Made by a program: the position numbers and the translations under genes. Source: Actinoallomurus sp963799975 (GTDB lineage: Bacteria > Actinomycetota > Actinomycetes > Streptosporangiales > Streptosporangiaceae). From it: a stretch of 64,000 nucleotides of DNA. Position 1 is the stretch's first letter. Every line of letters begins with the position of its first letter. Positions 25,468-34,864 of the stretch are shown one piece after another. Under the pieces are notes generated by a model. It saw nothing but the letters and a program-made list of their open reading frames with translations. It made no database searches and was not told where the DNA came from. The DNA lies in NCBI GenBank assembly GCA_963799975.1, contig CAWCZF010000001.1, forward strand, positions 372,001-436,000, written 5' to 3'.

Positions 25468-26116
25468 AAGAAGCAGGGCGCCATCATCCTCGGCATCGGC
25501 GGCGACAACAGCCACGGCTCCGCCGGCACCTTCTACGAGGGTGTGATGACCTCCGGCTACCCCTCCGACTCCACCGAGAACGCCGTACAGGCCAACATCA
25601 CCTCCGCCAGATACACGCCGTCGACCGGCGGCGGCACGGGCGGAACGCTCACCGGGCTCGTCGGTCTCGCTGCGGGCGACGAACGCGTGCTGCACCGATC
25701 GCTACATCCGTCACCAGAACGACCAGGCCGTCACCTCGGTGATCACCTCGTCGGGCTCGTCGCTGGACAAGAACGACGCCACCTGGGTCGTGCACAGTGG
25801 CCTGCCCAGCAGCGCGTGCGTGTCGTTCGAGTCCAAGAACTATCCCGGCGACTACCTGCGGCACCAGAACTTCCAGCTGTACCGGCAGCACAATGACGGC
25901 AGCTCGCTGTTCGCCGCGGACGCCACGTTCTGCCCGCAGGCCGGCAAGAGCGGCCAGGGCACCTCGCTCGCCTCGTACAACTACCCGACTCGCTACATAC
26001 GCCACTACAACAACACCGTCTACGTCGCGAGTGACGGCGGCTCCAACGCCTTCGACTCCGCCACCTCGTGGACGGACGACGTGAGCTGGGCCGACAGCTC
26101 TCCCTGGGCTCCCTGA
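25468..26116 (+). pseudogene. Truncated GH54 alpha-L-arabinofuranosidase with AbfB (CBM42) domain
   Basis: Only the end of the catalytic domain and the sugar-binding domain remain. The first frame starts abruptly at KKQGAIILGIGGDNSHGSAG and runs through FYEGVMTSGYPSDSTENAVQ, diagnostic of GH54. Near 25665 the frame changes to SLRATNACCTDRYIRHQNDQ, then SFESKNYPGDYLRHQNFQLY and a second repeat SYNYPTRYIRHYNN, the CBM42 beta-trefoil. About 300 N-terminal residues, including the signal peptide and start codon, are missing. Intact GH54 enzymes release arabinose from plant arabinoxylan and arabinan. Confidence 0.8.
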
Positions 26117-26268
26117 CCCCCGCCGGCCGCCCTGGCCGGGTGGCCCCGCCGACTAGGCACCATCCGGCCGGGGCCAGGGGACATCCGGTGGCCGGGACGG
26201 GCTCGCCTTCGAGCCGGTTCGGAAAACCGAAGAGCGTGCCGATGTGCAAGCGACAGGCGTCGGGAGGC

Positions 26269-27336
26269 TCACCGTTGCGACAGGGTGCGGTGGTCACCGG
26301 GCACGGCGGGTGCGGACCCGGTGCTGGCGCGCAGGACGACGGGGGGCATGAGCAGCCGGTGACGCGGGGCCGCCTCCGGATCGCCGATGCGTTCGAGCAG
26401 CAGGTCGATGGCGATCCGTCCCATCTCGTGGGCGGGTACGTCGGCCGCGGTCAGCGAGGGGGTCACGGCTTCGGCCCAGCGGGCGCCGGCGATGCCGGTG
26501 ACCGACATGTCGCGGGGGATCGCGCGTCCGGCGCCGGTCAGCCCGCGGTACAGCCCGCCCAGGGAGGCCTCGTTCACCGTCACGATGCCGGTCGTCTCCG
26601 GATGCTCGGACAGCACACGCTCGGCGAGGCGCTCGCCCGCCATCGCGTCGTCGCCGCAGGCGTACTCGACACCGCTCAGCCCGAGCTGGCGGACCGCGAG
26701 CTCGAATCCGTCCTGGCCGCGGCGGGCCGACTCGTAGCCGGCGCGCAGGAGCGCCTCGGACCGGTTGACGAACGCCAGGTGCCGGTGGCCGAGATCCGAC
26801 AGGTGCTGCACGCATCGGCGCACCAGCGTCAGGTAGTCCAGGTCGACCCAGGCGGTGTCGTCCGGCCGCGCGACGCGGCCGATCGTGACGAACGGGAAGC
26901 TGGTTCGCAGCATGCGGTCGACCCGGGCGTCCTCCAGCCGGATCTCCATGAGAATCGCGCCGTCGACACGCCGCTCTCCGACCATGCGCTGAAAGGACTG
27001 CTCCTCGCCCGCGTCGGCCATGGACAACAGCACGTCGTAGTCGCGGGCGGCGGCGGCCTCCGCGACGCCGCCGATGAAGTCCAGCTGCATGTCGGTGTAG
27101 TGGCTTCCCGCCGGCGGGAAGACCAGGCCGAGCGTCCTCGTCTCGCCCCGCGCGAGCGCGCGCGCCGAGGCGTTGGGCCGGTAGCCCATCTCGTCGATGA
27201 CCTGCTGGATGCGCTGGCGGGTCGCTTCGGAGACCGGCCGCTTACCCGAAAGGGCGTAGGAGACGGTGCTCCGCGACACCTTCGCGCGGCGCGCGACCTC
27301 TCCGATGTTGACGGCCGAATCATCGAGTCGACTCAA
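26269..27336 (-). CDS. LacI-family repressor of the left sugar locus
   Basis: 355 residues. HTH NIGEVARRAKVSRSTVSYAL followed by hinge SGKRPVSEATRQRIQQVIDE; the periplasmic-binding-like effector domain begins ETRTLGLVFPPAGSHYTDMQ. TTG 27336 is chosen because GGAGG lies 5 bp upstream; the reading frame is open further but has no better start. A motif CGAATCGGTTCG at 27490 lies in its own promoter, and two more copies lie upstream of the transporter genes and the CBM2 remnant, so autoregulation and local control are likely. Confidence 0.9.
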   Translation of the reverse strand: MSRLDDSAVNIGEVARRAKVSRSTVSYALSGKRPVSEATRQRIQQVIDEMGYRPNASARALARGETRTLGLVFPPAGSHYTDMQLDFIGGVAEAAAARDYDVLLSMADAGEEQSFQRMVGERRVDGAILMEIRLEDARVDRMLRTSFPFVTIGRVARPDDTAWVDLDYLTLVRRCVQHLSDLGHRHLAFVNRSEALLRAGYESARRGQDGFELAVRQLGLSGVEYACGDDAMAGERLAERVLSEHPETTGIVTVNEASLGGLYRGLTGAGRAIPRDMSVTGIAGARWAEAVTPSLTAADVPAHEMGRIAIDLLLERIGDPEAAPRHRLLMPPVVLRASTGSAPAVPGDHRTLSQR

Positions 27337-27489
27337 ACAGGCCTCCGGGGACGGGTGCGGGGGACGGCCGGCCGAGCGCGGAAGGGCGGGAACCGAACGA
27401 ACGGACGGCGACCAGTCTATGCACGCCGCCGGCGGTCGCCGTAGGGCTCGCTGGGACGCGCCGCCCGTCGGCGAGGACGCCGTCGACCA

Positions 27490-27501
27490 CGAATCGGTTC
27501 G
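27490..27501. promoter_or_regulatory. LacI operator copy 1 (own promoter)
   Basis: CGAATCGGTTCG, one mismatch from a perfect 12-bp palindrome with a central CG, the hallmark of LacI-type operators. It lies ~155 bp upstream of the LacI start. Confidence 0.75.
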
Positions 27502-27681
27502 ATGGAATGATGCAACGTGAGGTCGTGCCGTCCAAGACGCGACGCGGACCCGTGTCGCGGCGACGGTATCGCCTGATCCCGCCAGCTCCAGGTTCGCCCA
27601 CCCGTGGTCAAAACACCTCCGCTGAGATCGGCGGACCATTGACCTCGCCGGAAGAGGAGCCTATGTTCGGTCGAACCAGAT

Positions 27682-27693
27682 ACGAAACGGTTC
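27682..27693. promoter_or_regulatory. LacI operator copy 2 (transporter promoter)
   Basis: CGAAACGGTTCG, preceded by GATA. It lies 150 bp upstream of the substrate-binding protein gene, and shares GATACGAA-x-CG-x-TTCGAC with copy 3. Flanking bases CGAACC extend a looser inverted repeat. Confidence 0.78.
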
Positions 27694-27842
27694 GACAAGA
27701 TCGTTAATCACTGCGGAATGTCCGCTCGATTCCGGGTCTGCTGAAGGCCAGGTGGGCCGTTCATGCGGTGGTGCCGGGCGAGCTACGCACTGGCGTGCCG
27801 GCCGCCTGGCACTGAACGCCATCGTGCGAGAGGAGCACTCCG

Positions 27843-28895
27843 GTGAGGACACTGACGTTGGGGCGCCGCGTCGACGGTTTCGGACTGGTCACCGTCGCGT
27901 TGTCGGGCGGCATGCTCGGCTGTTCGTCGGGCGACTCGGGAAGTGCCGCTGGAAGCGGCACCTACACGGTCTGGGACCCCTATCCGCAGTTCGAGAACGG
28001 CTCGGCATGGGTCAAGCTGCTCGACAAGTGCGGCGGTGCCGCCGGGGTGACCGTCAAGCGGTCCGGCTTCGACACCACCGACCTGACGAGCAAGGCCCTG
28101 CTCGCCTCGCAGCAGAGCAACGCCCCGGACATCCTCATCGTGGACAACCCGGTGGTATCCACTCTGGCGCAGGCCGGCGTACTCGTGCCGAACACGGACA
28201 CGAAGCTCGACGCGTCCGCGGTCCAGCCCAACCTGCTCGGCGCCGGCCAGATCGGCGGGAAGACGTACGGCGTCCCGATCGGCGCGAACACGCTCGCCCT
28301 CTACTACAACAAGGCGGTCCTCAAGAGCGCCGGCGTCGACGCCGCCTCGGTCAAGGACTGGGCCTCGCTGACGGCCGCCCTGGCGAAGGTGACCGGAGCA
28401 GGCAGGAAGGGCATCACGTTCTCCGCGATCGGTACCGAGGAGGGCAGCTTCCAGTTCCTCCCGTGGTTCTGGGGCTCGGGGGCGCAGCTCACCCAGCTGG
28501 ACTCCCCGGCGGGCGGAGGCACCGCGCCCGCCCCGACCGGCGGTGAGTTCGTCACGGTGCCGGTGCAGAAGAAGACCGCTCGCTACGCCACCTCCGAGAA
28601 GCTGGTCACCTGTCTGACCAGCGCGGACAATCTGTACGCGACCGACACGACCTTGTCGTACATCGCACCGACGAGCACGGTCCAGGCCAAGCAGACGGCG
28701 GCGACGCCCGAGCTGAAGGTCTGGGTGGACGCCGTGGGGGCGGCGAAGGCGCGGACGGGTGACGGCCTGGGCATCAAGTACCCGAAGATCTCCGAGCCGA
28801 TGTGGACGGCGATGCAGGCGGCGCTCAGCGGTTCGAGGTCACCGCAGGCGGCGCTCTCCGCCGCGCAGTCCAGGGCGGCGGCCGCGACCCGGTGA
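27843..28895 (+). CDS. ABC sugar-binding lipoprotein with a ~66-residue internal deletion
   Basis: 350 residues in one open frame. Lipoprotein signal ending LSGGMLGCSSGDSG. It is closely similar along its length to the intact binding protein at 35858-37102 (both contain VWDP/FWDPYPQF, NAPDxxxVDNPVVSTL, SKALLAxQQ and the closing TGGEFVTVPVQKKT). Between SPAG and GGTAPAPTGGEF it lacks about 66 residues that are present in the homologue (the segment from VSALSLWKNW to INVPGVH). The missing part is in the C-terminal lobe and hinge, so ligand binding is probably lost. The GTG start lies after GAGAGGAG. Confidence 0.8.
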   Translation: MRTLTLGRRVDGFGLVTVALSGGMLGCSSGDSGSAAGSGTYTVWDPYPQFENGSAWVKLLDKCGGAAGVTVKRSGFDTTDLTSKALLASQQSNAPDILIVDNPVVSTLAQAGVLVPNTDTKLDASAVQPNLLGAGQIGGKTYGVPIGANTLALYYNKAVLKSAGVDAASVKDWASLTAALAKVTGAGRKGITFSAIGTEEGSFQFLPWFWGSGAQLTQLDSPAGGGTAPAPTGGEFVTVPVQKKTARYATSEKLVTCLTSADNLYATDTTLSYIAPTSTVQAKQTAATPELKVWVDAVGAAKARTGDGLGIKYPKISEPMWTAMQAALSGSRSPQAALSAAQSRAAAATR

Positions 28896-28923
28896 CCGTC
28901 GGACCGCGACGAGGGACGGCGGG

Positions 28924-29642
28924 ATGAACGACGTGACCCGGGGGCCGGTGCGCCGACGTATCAGGGGAGGCGAGAGGCCGGCTCCTGCCGCCGTGGGGCG
29001 GGCCCGCGCACGGGCGCGTTCCGGGCAGTGGGCGGCCTGGGGGTTCCTCGCTCCCGTCACCGTCTACCTGCTGCTCTTTCTACGCCTATCCGCTCTACCG
29101 CAATCTCGACCTGAGCCTGCGGGACTACACCGTGCGCTCGTTCGTGCAGGGCGGCGCGTCCTTCGTCGGGGTGAAGAACTACGGCACCGTCCTGCACGAC
29201 CCGGTCCTCGTGCCCGCCCTGGTGTTCACGCTGGTCTCGCTCGCGTTCCAGTTCACGATCGGGATGGCGCTGGCCGTGTTCTTTGTGCGGCACTTCCGGC
29301 TGTCGGCCACGTTGCGCGCGTTGTTCCAGGATCGACGGAGCCGGGAGCTTCCGCGTCTTCTGGTCGATCGTCCTGCCGGTCAGCCGCAGCGCGATCGTCA
29401 CCGTCTCGCTCTTCTCCTTCCTCTGGGCGTGGTCGGACTTCGTCTTCGCCAACACGCTCGTCGGCGGAGGCGACCGCCGGCCCATCACCCTGGGCATCTA
29501 CCGCTACATCGGCAACAACAGCCAGCAGTGGAACGCCATCATGGCCACCGCCGTGGTGGCCTCTATCCCCGCCACGGTCCTGCTGGTCATCGCCCAGCGC
29601 TACGTCGCCGCCGGTGTCACGGCCGGGGCGGTGAAGGACTGA
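28924..29642 (+). pseudogene. Two sugar permease genes fused by deletion
   Basis: The first part is the N-terminus of a MalF-like permease (ARSGQWAAWGFLAPVTVYLL). A one-base insertion near 29080 shifts the frame; the correct reading continues FYAYPLYRNLDLSLRDYTVR, then FVGVKNYGTVLHDPVLVPAL and VFFVRHFRLSATLRALF. At ~29325-29330 it jumps to a MalG-like permease: RIDGAGSFRVFWSIVLPVSR to YVAAGVTAGAVKD. Compared with the intact pair at 34043-35829, about 360 residues across both genes are missing and the join is out of frame. So the transporter of this locus cannot be assembled. Confidence 0.9.
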
Positions 29643-31360
29643 TGACGGTTCCGGCCTTCTCCGTCCAGGAGATCCCCTTCAGCTACCACGGGTCCTGGTT
29701 CGGCATCTCGTACGTCGTCGCACCGCACGAGTACGCCGATGACCTGCACCTGGTCTCGCACCAGACGGGCATGCACCCCATCCTCCAGTTCGTCCCCACC
29801 GTGGGGGGCGGCCGCGTCCATACGACGGTCCGGGCGACACCGGGCCGGCTCACCTGGACGTACGGCCAGGCACGCGTCGACCTGGCGTACGAGCGAGCCG
29901 ACACCGTCCGGCTGCGCGGGCAGGGGCTGGGGATGCGCGTCACCGCCGCCGCCTCCCTGCTGACGCCCTTCAGCGGCACCTACCTCTACCGCGACCCCGT
30001 CGACGGCTCTCACGTGTTCACCAGCTACGAGACCGGCCGGCGTTACCGTGTCACCGTGCTGACCGGCCGGCCGGCCGACGCCGTGGGCGTGGAGCGGCTC
30101 GGTTCCGGTGAGCGCGGCCTCCACCTGCCGGGCGACGGCGAGCCCTGGGAGATCGCCGTCGAGGAGCTCGACAGCGGCCGGCGACCCTACGCGGTCTCCG
30201 CCGGCTTCGAGGAGGTCGCCGAGTCGGCGGAGGCGGAGTTCGCGGCCTTCGCCGACGCGGTTGCGCCGTGGCGTACCGACCGCACTCCGGCCGCGAAGCT
30301 CGCCGCCTACGTGTTGTGGTCCGCCACGGTACGGCCGGCCGGGCTCGTGAGACGTCCGGCCGTGCTCATGTCCAAGCACTGGATGGACAAGGTCTGGAGC
30401 TGGGACCACTGCTTCAACGCGCTCGCGTTGGCGGAAGGCGCTCCCGGGCTGGCGTGGGACCAGTTCCAGGTCCCGTTCGACCACCAGGACGAGACTGGCG
30501 GCCTGCCCGACTCGGTGACCCACTCCGAGGTCCTCTACAACTTCGTCAAGCCGCCCATCCACGGCTGGGCCCTCCGCCGTCTCAGGGAACGCCTTCCGCA
30601 CGACCTCGACCAGGCCGCCCTGACCACGGTCTACGGGCAGCTCGAGGCGTGGACGAACTTCTGGCTCACCACCCGGCGCCCGCCCGGCGAGGAACTCGCG
30701 CACTACCACCACGGCAACGACAGCGGCTGGGACAACGCGACGACCTTCGATCCCGGCCATGTGATCCAGACCTCGGACCTGGCGGCGTTCCTCGTCCTGC
30801 AGATGCGGGAGCTCGCTGGTCTCGCGGAGGAGCTCGGCCGCGCCGCCGACGTCGACGCGTGGCGGCGGGCCGCCGACCGGATGCGTGCCGCCATGATCAG
30901 GGAACTATGGACGGCCGACCGCTTCCAGGCACGCGAGGCCGGCTCGGGGCGTACGTGGACGAGCGCCAGCCTCCTCGATCTCATGGCGATCGTGCTTGGC
31001 CCGACGCTGAGCACCGGCCGGCGCGAGGCGCTCGTCCGGCGCATAGAGGAACATCTCACGCCGTACGGCCTGGCCTCAGAGCCCACCTCCTCCGGGGAGT
31101 ACCGGTCCGACGGGTACTGGCGCGGGCCCATCTGGGCGCCGTCCACCGTTCTCGTCGAGGACGGCCTGCGCCGGGGCGGCTTCACCGGCATCGCCGACGA
31201 GGTCAGCGCGCGGTTCCGCGCCCTGTGCGAGAAGTCCGGCTTCGCCGAGAACTTCGACGCCCGGACCGGCGCCCCGCTCCGTGACCGCGCCTACACGTGG
31301 ACCGCGAGCGGCTACCTCATCCTGGCCGAGGAGTACGAGCGGCGCCGCGCGCCACGATGA
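29642..31360 (+). CDS. GH63/MGH1-like glycoside hydrolase
   Basis: 572 residues, cytoplasmic (no signal peptide). N-terminal beta-sandwich to ~210, then an (alpha/alpha)6 barrel. Barrel motifs: LMSKHWMDKVWSWDHCFNAL, DETGGLPDSVTHSEVLYNFV, HGNDSGWDNATTFD, and a C-terminal SGEYRSDGYWRGPIWAPSTV. These match the MGH1-like/GH63 clan (glucosidases and glucosylglycerate/mannosylglycerate hydrolases). Asp in WSWDH and Glu in the C-terminal half are the probable acid/base pair. ATG overlaps the stop of the permease pseudogene (TGATG), so it was the last gene of that operon and is still intact. Confidence 0.82.
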   Translation: MTVPAFSVQEIPFSYHGSWFGISYVVAPHEYADDLHLVSHQTGMHPILQFVPTVGGGRVHTTVRATPGRLTWTYGQARVDLAYERADTVRLRGQGLGMRVTAAASLLTPFSGTYLYRDPVDGSHVFTSYETGRRYRVTVLTGRPADAVGVERLGSGERGLHLPGDGEPWEIAVEELDSGRRPYAVSAGFEEVAESAEAEFAAFADAVAPWRTDRTPAAKLAAYVLWSATVRPAGLVRRPAVLMSKHWMDKVWSWDHCFNALALAEGAPGLAWDQFQVPFDHQDETGGLPDSVTHSEVLYNFVKPPIHGWALRRLRERLPHDLDQAALTTVYGQLEAWTNFWLTTRRPPGEELAHYHHGNDSGWDNATTFDPGHVIQTSDLAAFLVLQMRELAGLAEELGRAADVDAWRRAADRMRAAMIRELWTADRFQAREAGSGRTWTSASLLDLMAIVLGPTLSTGRREALVRRIEEHLTPYGLASEPTSSGEYRSDGYWRGPIWAPSTVLVEDGLRRGGFTGIADEVSARFRALCEKSGFAENFDARTGAPLRDRAYTWTASGYLILAEEYERRRAPR

Positions 31361-31737
31361 CGCCGGCCGGTCCGGCATCCGTGCCGCTGGGTGAACCTTG
31401 GCCCGGACCGGACCGCGGACAGCAGACCACGGCCGGGCCCACCGTGGGCGGGGCCGGTTCCCTCGCAGGCGAGAGAGCGGCGGAAACGCGACCGTCGAAC
31501 CGAATCGCCGCCTGGGCCATGACGTCGCGCCCGTGCCGTGGCGGGTGTCGCCCGACCCGATGAAAGCCGTGATGAAAGAACGTCGACGCCTGGCCGGCGG
31601 GCGGACGCTGTTGGAAAGCGTTGAACAGGGCGAATCGACGGCGCGTAGCAATTCGTCCCCCGTCGGGGGGAATCGCGGAAAAGGAACACTGACCGGCTTT
31701 CGCCCGAGGCCGTAGCCTCCCATCGAGTCGACGATAC
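31361..31737. other. Non-coding stretch downstream of the GH63-like gene
   Basis: About 375 bp with no convincing gene on either strand. GC and codon bias do not favour any frame. It ends in LacI operator copy 3 and may hold the promoter of the lost gene whose CBM2 part remains. Confidence 0.4.
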
Positions 31738-31748
31738 GAATCGATTCG
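31737..31748. promoter_or_regulatory. LacI operator copy 3 (before the CBM2 remnant)
   Basis: CGAATCGATTCG, a perfect 12-bp palindrome. It sits inside a wider inverted repeat GAGTCGA / TCGACTC (14-bp spacer). About 90 bp upstream of the CBM2 remnant, so that lost enzyme was probably under the same repressor. Confidence 0.8.
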
Positions 31749-31837
31749 ACTCACTCGTCGGGCGCCGTCGGTGAAACGCCGGCGACCGAGAGCCGGCGGC
31801 CGTTCGATCCGAACGCACGGCCTGGAAGAGGTGAGTG

Positions 31838-32161
31838 ATGCGCAGGACACGTCCTGCGATGGCTCGGGGCGCTGGCGGCGATTCTCCTGGCGGGTTCGGC
31901 GCCAACGTGAGCGTGACGAACCTGGGCGACCCTGTGTCGAGCTGGACGTTGACCTGGTCCTTCGGCGCCGGGCAGCAGGTCACCCAGGCGTGGAACGTCA
32001 CGGTGACCCAGAGCGGGTCGAACGCGTCCGCCAGGAACGTCTCCTACAACGGTTCCCTGGGCACGGGCGGCAGCACGGGCTTCGGGTTCAACGGTTCCTG
32101 GAACGGCAGCAACCCGGTGCCCGCGAACTTCGCGCTCAACGGCACCGCCTGCACCGGCTGA
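31838..32161 (+). pseudogene. CBM2 remnant of a secreted glycoside hydrolase
   Basis: The last ~90 residues are a nearly complete family 2 carbohydrate-binding module: GGFGANVSVTNLGDPVSSWT, then LTWSFGAGQQVTQAWN, FGFNGSWNGSNPVPANFALN and GTACTG-stop. In the other frame the start reads RWLGALAAILLAGSAPT, a typical Sec signal peptide. So signal peptide and CBM2 are joined out of frame and the whole catalytic domain is gone. As an open frame it encodes 107 residues without a clear signal peptide. Confidence 0.75.
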
Positions 32162-32317
32162 TCAGCCGACCCCGCAGACGCCGGCCGGACGTGTGAACGA
32201 CACGTCCGGCCGTACGTCATCCCCACCCATGAGACGGGCTCACCCCCCGCGACGAGGAGCATCATGTCTCGCCGCTGGTCCCCGGCCGGCGTGGGGGCCG
32301 GCCGGGGAGCTCGGACA

Positions 32318-34006
32318 TCAGCGGGCCGTGAGGGTCCACAGGTGGTCGGCGGTGCCGTTGTCGTCCCACTGGAGCACCTGGGCGCCGGAGGCGGTGCTCA
32401 TGTTGGTGACGCCCAGCAGCAGGCCGCTGTTGTGATTGACGATCTTGTAGTGGCCGCTGCCGTCCGCGACCAGCTGCCACAGGTGGTCGGCGGTGCCGTT
32501 GTCGCCCCAGATCAGGGCGGTGCCGCCGTCCGAGGTGCTCATGTTGGTGATGCCCAGGAGCAGGCCACTCGCCTGGTTGGCGATCTTGTAGAGGCCGGAG
32601 CCGGCCGACGTCAGGACCCAGGTCTGGGTGTTGCTGGACGCGTTGACCGTGGCCTGGTCCACGAGGGAGCCCTGGGCGGTTCCGGAGTTCTTGGTGTCGA
32701 GCGCCAGGCCGCTGTTGACGTTGGTGATCCGGTACGGACCGGACGGCGCGGAGGAACCACTGCCCGGGGTCAGGACGAGGTGGTAGCCGTAGGTGGAGTT
32801 CATCGTCACCGGCACGGTGACCGATCCGCCGGAGACGGCGTAGTTGCCTTCTGAGATGGTGGTCGGACCGGACACCGCCGTGGTGCGGCCGTTGGACGGG
32901 GTGTATTCCAGTTTCGCGTGCACCGTGCCGCCGAACGCCGAGCCCAGGCCGTTCACGGTGACCGCGGTCGAGCCCGAGCCGCCGCCGAAGATGACGCTGA
33001 CCTGGTTGCCCGCGCTGTTGATGGCCGCGGCTCCGTCCAGGCCGGTCGAAGCGGGCGGGGTGGTGGTGAGCATGTTGCCGCTCATGTCGGCGTACCACTT
33101 GTAGAGCCAGTACGCACCGTTCGGTGAGCCGCCCTGGCCGGTCAGCAGGTCGCCGAGCGCGCCGGACTGGTTCCAGAAGGCCAGTTCGGCGTCGTGTACC
33201 CCGAGGCGTTCGAGGTTGGCGATGTAGCCGACCAGCGCACCGGGAATGCCGACCTGGGACGGCGCGGCGTACTCCTCGATCGCGATCGGACGGGCGCTGA
33301 TGCCCAGGTTCCGCTCGATCGTGGTGACCTTGGAGACGTCACCGGCGATCTTGGACGAGTTCTCCAGCTCGTGCCAGGAGATGATGTCCGGGACCGTGTT
33401 GGTGTTGACCGCGTTCTGCAGGAAGTTCTGCATGTCGCCGATGTTGTCGGAGAAGCTCGGTCCCTGGATCGGCGTATGGGCGTCCTTGGCCCGTACCTCC
33501 CGGTACGTCGTGGTCCAGAAACTCTCGAACGTGCCGTTGGAGGACTGCCAGGTGCCGTCGGGCTCGTTCCACAGCTCCCAGGACGCGAGGTTCGTGATCC
33601 CGGACGCCTGGACCTGGGCGATCTGCTGGTCGACGACGCTCAGCCAGTTGGACCAGCTGAACTGGTAGGGCCACCCCGCGTAGTAGTCCGACAGGCGGTC
33701 CACGACCTTCGCGCCCGCGCGTGCCGCCTTCGGCGCCACGACGAGGATGTCACCGGACCCCTGCTGGTGGCCGCCGGCCGGCATCTGCACGAAGGTGTTC
33801 GGCTTGATCTGCTGGACCAGGTTGTCGGCGGGCGCCGAGGCGTTGGCCAGACCGTACAACGAACCGGTGGCGACGTGGGTGACCGGCCGCAGGACGGAGC
33901 CGGCGTTGACCACGAGCGTGGTGGCCGCGTGTGCGGGCGCGGCGGTCAGGGCCGGCGCCAGGGTGAGCGCGGCGGTGAGCAGGGCGAGACGGGTCCGCTT
34001 CTTCAT
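32318..34006 (-). CDS. Secreted clan-A glycoside hydrolase with ricin-like repeats
   Basis: 562 residues. Signal peptide MKKRTRLALLTAALTLAPAL ending PAHA-A. A (beta/alpha)8 hydrolase follows to ~300, with acid/base Glu in SWELWNEPDGTW and nucleophile Glu in PIAIEEYAAPS, a GH39/GH79-like arrangement. A small beta-sandwich follows (~305-410). The C-terminal ~140 residues have three RICIN/CBM13-type repeats (YRITNVNSGLALDT, YKIANQASGLLLGI, YKIVNHNSGLLLGV), each ending in a QxW-like motif (TADHLWQL, TADHLWTL). It probably attacks a plant polysaccharide outside the cell. Last gene of the GH127 operon. Confidence 0.78.
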   Translation of the reverse strand: MKKRTRLALLTAALTLAPALTAAPAHAATTLVVNAGSVLRPVTHVATGSLYGLANASAPADNLVQQIKPNTFVQMPAGGHQQGSGDILVVAPKAARAGAKVVDRLSDYYAGWPYQFSWSNWLSVVDQQIAQVQASGITNLASWELWNEPDGTWQSSNGTFESFWTTTYREVRAKDAHTPIQGPSFSDNIGDMQNFLQNAVNTNTVPDIISWHELENSSKIAGDVSKVTTIERNLGISARPIAIEEYAAPSQVGIPGALVGYIANLERLGVHDAELAFWNQSGALGDLLTGQGGSPNGAYWLYKWYADMSGNMLTTTPPASTGLDGAAAINSAGNQVSVIFGGGSGSTAVTVNGLGSAFGGTVHAKLEYTPSNGRTTAVSGPTTISEGNYAVSGGSVTVPVTMNSTYGYHLVLTPGSGSSAPSGPYRITNVNSGLALDTKNSGTAQGSLVDQATVNASSNTQTWVLTSAGSGLYKIANQASGLLLGITNMSTSDGGTALIWGDNGTADHLWQLVADGSGHYKIVNHNSGLLLGVTNMSTASGAQVLQWDDNGTADHLWTLTAR

Positions 34007-34042
34007 GGGGCACTCCCGGTGGGGGATGAGGGTGGCGGAAGA

Positions 34043-34864
34043 TCAGTCCTTGACGGCTCCAGCGGTGACGCCGGCGGTCACGAACCGCTGGGCGAGAACG
34101 AGGAGGAGCGCGGCGGGCGCCGAGGCGACCACGGCGGTGGCCATGATCGCGTTCCACTCCTGGTTGTTGTTGCCGATGTAGTGGTAGATGCCGAGCGTGA
34201 TGGGGCGCCGGCCGCCACCCCCGTCGAGGGTGTTGGCGAAGACGAAGTCCGACCAGGCCCACAGGAAGCTGAACAGGGAGACGGTGACCAGCGCGTTCCG
34301 GCTGACCGGGAGGACGACGGACCAGAACGTACGGAACGCTCCGGCACCGTCGATGCGCGCGGCGGCGAGGAGTTCGTCGGGGATGCCGGACATGAACGCA
34401 CGGAAGATCAGGACACCGAACGGCACGGCGATGGTGGAGTCGGCGACGATCAGGCCCCACCAGGTGTTCATCAGCCCGAGGTTCAGGAAGATCCCATAGA
34501 ACCCCATGGCCATGACGATCCCCGGGATCATCTGGGCGATCAGCAACGCGAGGCCGAGCGCGCCGCCGCCGCGCGGGCGCAGCTTGGCCAGCGCGTACCC
34601 GGCCGGAGCGGTCAGGACCAGCGTGAGCGCCACGGTGCCGAGACCGATGAGCAGACTGGTCAGCAGGTACGGCAACTGGTCGTGCAGGACGGCCTGGTAG
34701 CCCTCGAACGTCGGGTGCCGCGGCAGGAGGTCCGGCGGGCTCTTACGCATGTCCCGCTGCGGGGTGAGCGAGATGTTGACCATCCAGTAGACGGGGAACA
34801 GCATCAGGGCGGTGAGCACGATGCCGATCGCCGTGACCCGGATCCCGCGTCGTCGTCCGATCAT
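34043..34864 (-). CDS. ABC sugar permease, MalG type
   Basis: 273 residues with six membrane helices starting GIRVTAIGIVLTALMLFPVY. EAA-type cytoplasmic loop: ELLAAARIDGAGAFRTFW, which contacts the ATPase. Ends VTAGVTAGAVKD. No ATPase is encoded in the locus; a shared MsiK-type ATPase is expected, as in other actinomycetes. ATG overlaps the preceding permease stop (ATGA). Confidence 0.93.
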   Translation of the reverse strand: MIGRRRGIRVTAIGIVLTALMLFPVYWMVNISLTPQRDMRKSPPDLLPRHPTFEGYQAVLHDQLPYLLTSLLIGLGTVALTLVLTAPAGYALAKLRPRGGGALGLALLIAQMIPGIVMAMGFYGIFLNLGLMNTWWGLIVADSTIAVPFGVLIFRAFMSGIPDELLAAARIDGAGAFRTFWSVVLPVSRNALVTVSLFSFLWAWSDFVFANTLDGGGGRRPITLGIYHYIGNNNQEWNAIMATAVVASAPAALLLVLAQRFVTAGVTAGAVKD

